From contig CAMWGM010000083.1 in NCBI GenBank assembly GCA_947173755.1, positions 1-6,891 on the forward strand: a DNA stretch of 6,891 bases, written 5' to 3'. This document shows positions 5,810 to 6,891 of the stretch, piece by piece (positions within the stretch are counted from its first letter, which is position 1; every line of letters begins with the position of its first letter). This DNA comes from an uncultured Muribaculaceae bacterium. GTDB lineage: Bacteria > Bacteroidota > Bacteroidia > Bacteroidales > Muribaculaceae. The notes below the pieces were generated by a model. The model was not told where the DNA came from, made no database searches, and saw only the letters and a program-made list of their open reading frames with translations. The position numbers and the translations under genes are program-made.

Positions 5810-6891
5810 TTAATGTTTTGCAAGATATTCGCGCTCGGAGCGGTTGATGCGGCGATTGTTCCACCATACAATAGCGATTGTCGCGAGGGTCAGTACTGCG
5901 GCTCCGATCCACTTGAAGGTATTGATGCTCCAGAAGATAACAAACGAGAATGGCGAGCCGGCGAAGTCGAGCGAACCGGCCTGGAAACCTGCCGGCACAG
6001 CCACCGCAGCATCGTCGGGACGCTGGGCATGGACATCGTGTGCAGCCAGAGTGAAGTAAGGAGCGAGATAAGTGACGAGATAAAGAGCCATTATGATCAC
6101 CACCAGACCGACAATAAATGTCTTCAACACGTTACCCTTGGTGTAGGGAAGCACGAGAGGGAAAACGTAAAACATTCCGGCCAGCGATGCAAGCGGCAGG
6201 AAGTTGTTGCCCGGCAAAACGACTGCGAGCAGAAGTGTGCAGGGGATGAGGAGCAGTGAAACCACCAGTGTCGTGGGATGACCGATGACAAGAGCAGGGC
6301 TCATACCGATGCTCAGTCCCTCGGCACCCTTGAATTTTCTGGCGATGAGTTCACGTGTTGCATCGGAAATAGGTTTGAGACCTTCGATAAAGAGGACGGT
6401 TACGCGGGGAATAAGTTCCATCACGGCTCCCATCTTGATACCGAGACCGAGAATGTAAGGAATCTGGTCGACTATCTCGGAGAAAGTCTTGCATGTGAGG
6501 CAACCGATAGCCACGCCGACAAGAATACCGAGAAAAAGAGGCTCACCCAGAATGCCGAATTTCTTTTTCAGACCTTCGGCATCGATCTCGAGTTTCTCGA
6601 TACCGGGAATTTTGTCAAGCAGTTTGTTGATCACATATGCGAAAGGCATGAACCCGGCGCAGAAGGGCTGGGGAATCGAGATACCTTCCATATCCTTATA
6701 AAAGTGCTGGAAACGGTTGGCGGTGACGTCGGCGATTACGAGCGTGATCACATAGCACACAATAGCGGCGAAGAATCCCCACATGAGCGGGAAGTCCCAA
6801 CCGAGTGTCAGAGTAGCGAAATAGACCACTGCTCCGATGAATGCGAAATGCCAGTAGTTCCAGAGGTCGATATTGACAGTGCGGGTGCCTC
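5810..6891 (-). CDS. PTS galactitol-type EIIC (GatC-like) permease, C-terminal part (N-terminus beyond right edge)
   Basis: The frame is open from the right edge to a TAA at 5812-5810 and gives 359 visible residues. A GTG at 6829 lies inside the frame, but conserved sequence continues upstream of it (TVNIDLWNYWHFAFIGA), so the true start is outside. It is an integral inner-membrane protein with many hydrophobic segments. It lines up along its length with the E. coli GatC pattern: VNIDLWNYWH, GISIPQPF, a helix with DKIPGIEKLEIDAEGLKKKFG, then GEPLFLGILVGVAIG, MELIPRVTVLFIEGL, SPALVIGHPT and AGSPFSF, with a basic tail (NNRRINRSEREYLAKH). By comparison with the roughly 450-residue family, some 110-120 residues are missing. 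In classical PTS systems it is the sugar channel and works with EIIA and EIIB; neither is in this window. Position before kduI suggests uptake of a uronate-derived sugar acid, not necessarily galactitol. Whether it works by phosphotransfer here is open. Confidence 0.85.
   Translation of the reverse strand, partial: GTRTVNIDLWNYWHFAFIGAVVYFATLTLGWDFPLMWGFFAAIVCYVITLVIADVTANRFQHFYKDMEGISIPQPFCAGFMPFAYVINKLLDKIPGIEKLEIDAEGLKKKFGILGEPLFLGILVGVAIGCLTCKTFSEIVDQIPYILGLGIKMGAVMELIPRVTVLFIEGLKPISDATRELIARKFKGAEGLSIGMSPALVIGHPTTLVVSLLLIPCTLLLAVVLPGNNFLPLASLAGMFYVFPLVLPYTKGNVLKTFIVGLVVIIMALYLVTYLAPYFTLAAHDVHAQRPDDAAVAVPAGFQAGSLDFAGSPFSFVIFWSINTFKWIGAAVLTLATIAIVWWNNRRINRSEREYLAKH

Noticed and set aside
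5771..6259. A 162-codon open frame on the plus strand, opposite the permease gene
   Set aside because: It is rich in charged residues, Cys and His with no fold signature, and runs through a clearly conserved membrane-protein gene. The nearby plus-strand TACCTTTGC was considered as its promoter but does not suffice.

Overview
The window looks like a chromosomal piece of a Bacteroidales-type bacterium (Bacteroidota; a gut or Muribaculaceae-like lineage is a guess). Supporting signs are an outer-membrane barrel protein of the TonB-dependent receptor type with a carboxypeptidase-regulatory-like N-terminus, signal peptides ending in AMA|Q, few Shine-Dalgarno sequences, and promoter elements of the Bacteroidota form TAnnTTTG. 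All six supported genes lie on the minus strand, so the window reads from right to left.

From the right edge to about 1355 there is one apparent transcription unit: a GatC-like EIIC sugar permease (cut by the right edge, 5810-6891), kduI (4826-5746), an nfnA/sudB-like flavoprotein subunit (4034-4801), an nfnB/gltD-like iron-sulfur flavoprotein (2508-4037) and kdgK (1423-2442). Gaps are short (63, 24, -4 and 65 bases). No Bacteroidota promoter motif was found on the minus strand in the gaps, and a strong intrinsic terminator follows kdgK at 1355-1396. The left part holds the start of a separate outer-membrane receptor gene (1-1120, cut by the left edge) with its own candidate promoters.

The unit points to catabolism of unsaturated uronic acids released from pectin, glycosaminoglycans or similar polysaccharides. 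KduI converts 5-dehydro-4-deoxy-D-glucuronate (DKI) to the 2,5-diketo form (DKII). A KduD-type reductase, not in this window, would make 2-keto-3-deoxygluconate (KDG), and KdgK would phosphorylate it to KDPG for cleavage by an aldolase, also not in this window. The Nfn-type pair may balance NADH, NADPH and ferredoxin for this route.

The most unusual point is that KduI, normally cytosolic, carries a clear signal peptide fused in front of an otherwise collinear enzyme with all four metal ligands. With the adjacent EIIC-type permease this suggests that isomerisation takes place in the periplasm and its product is then imported. That model is inference; the signal peptide and the gene order are seen directly.
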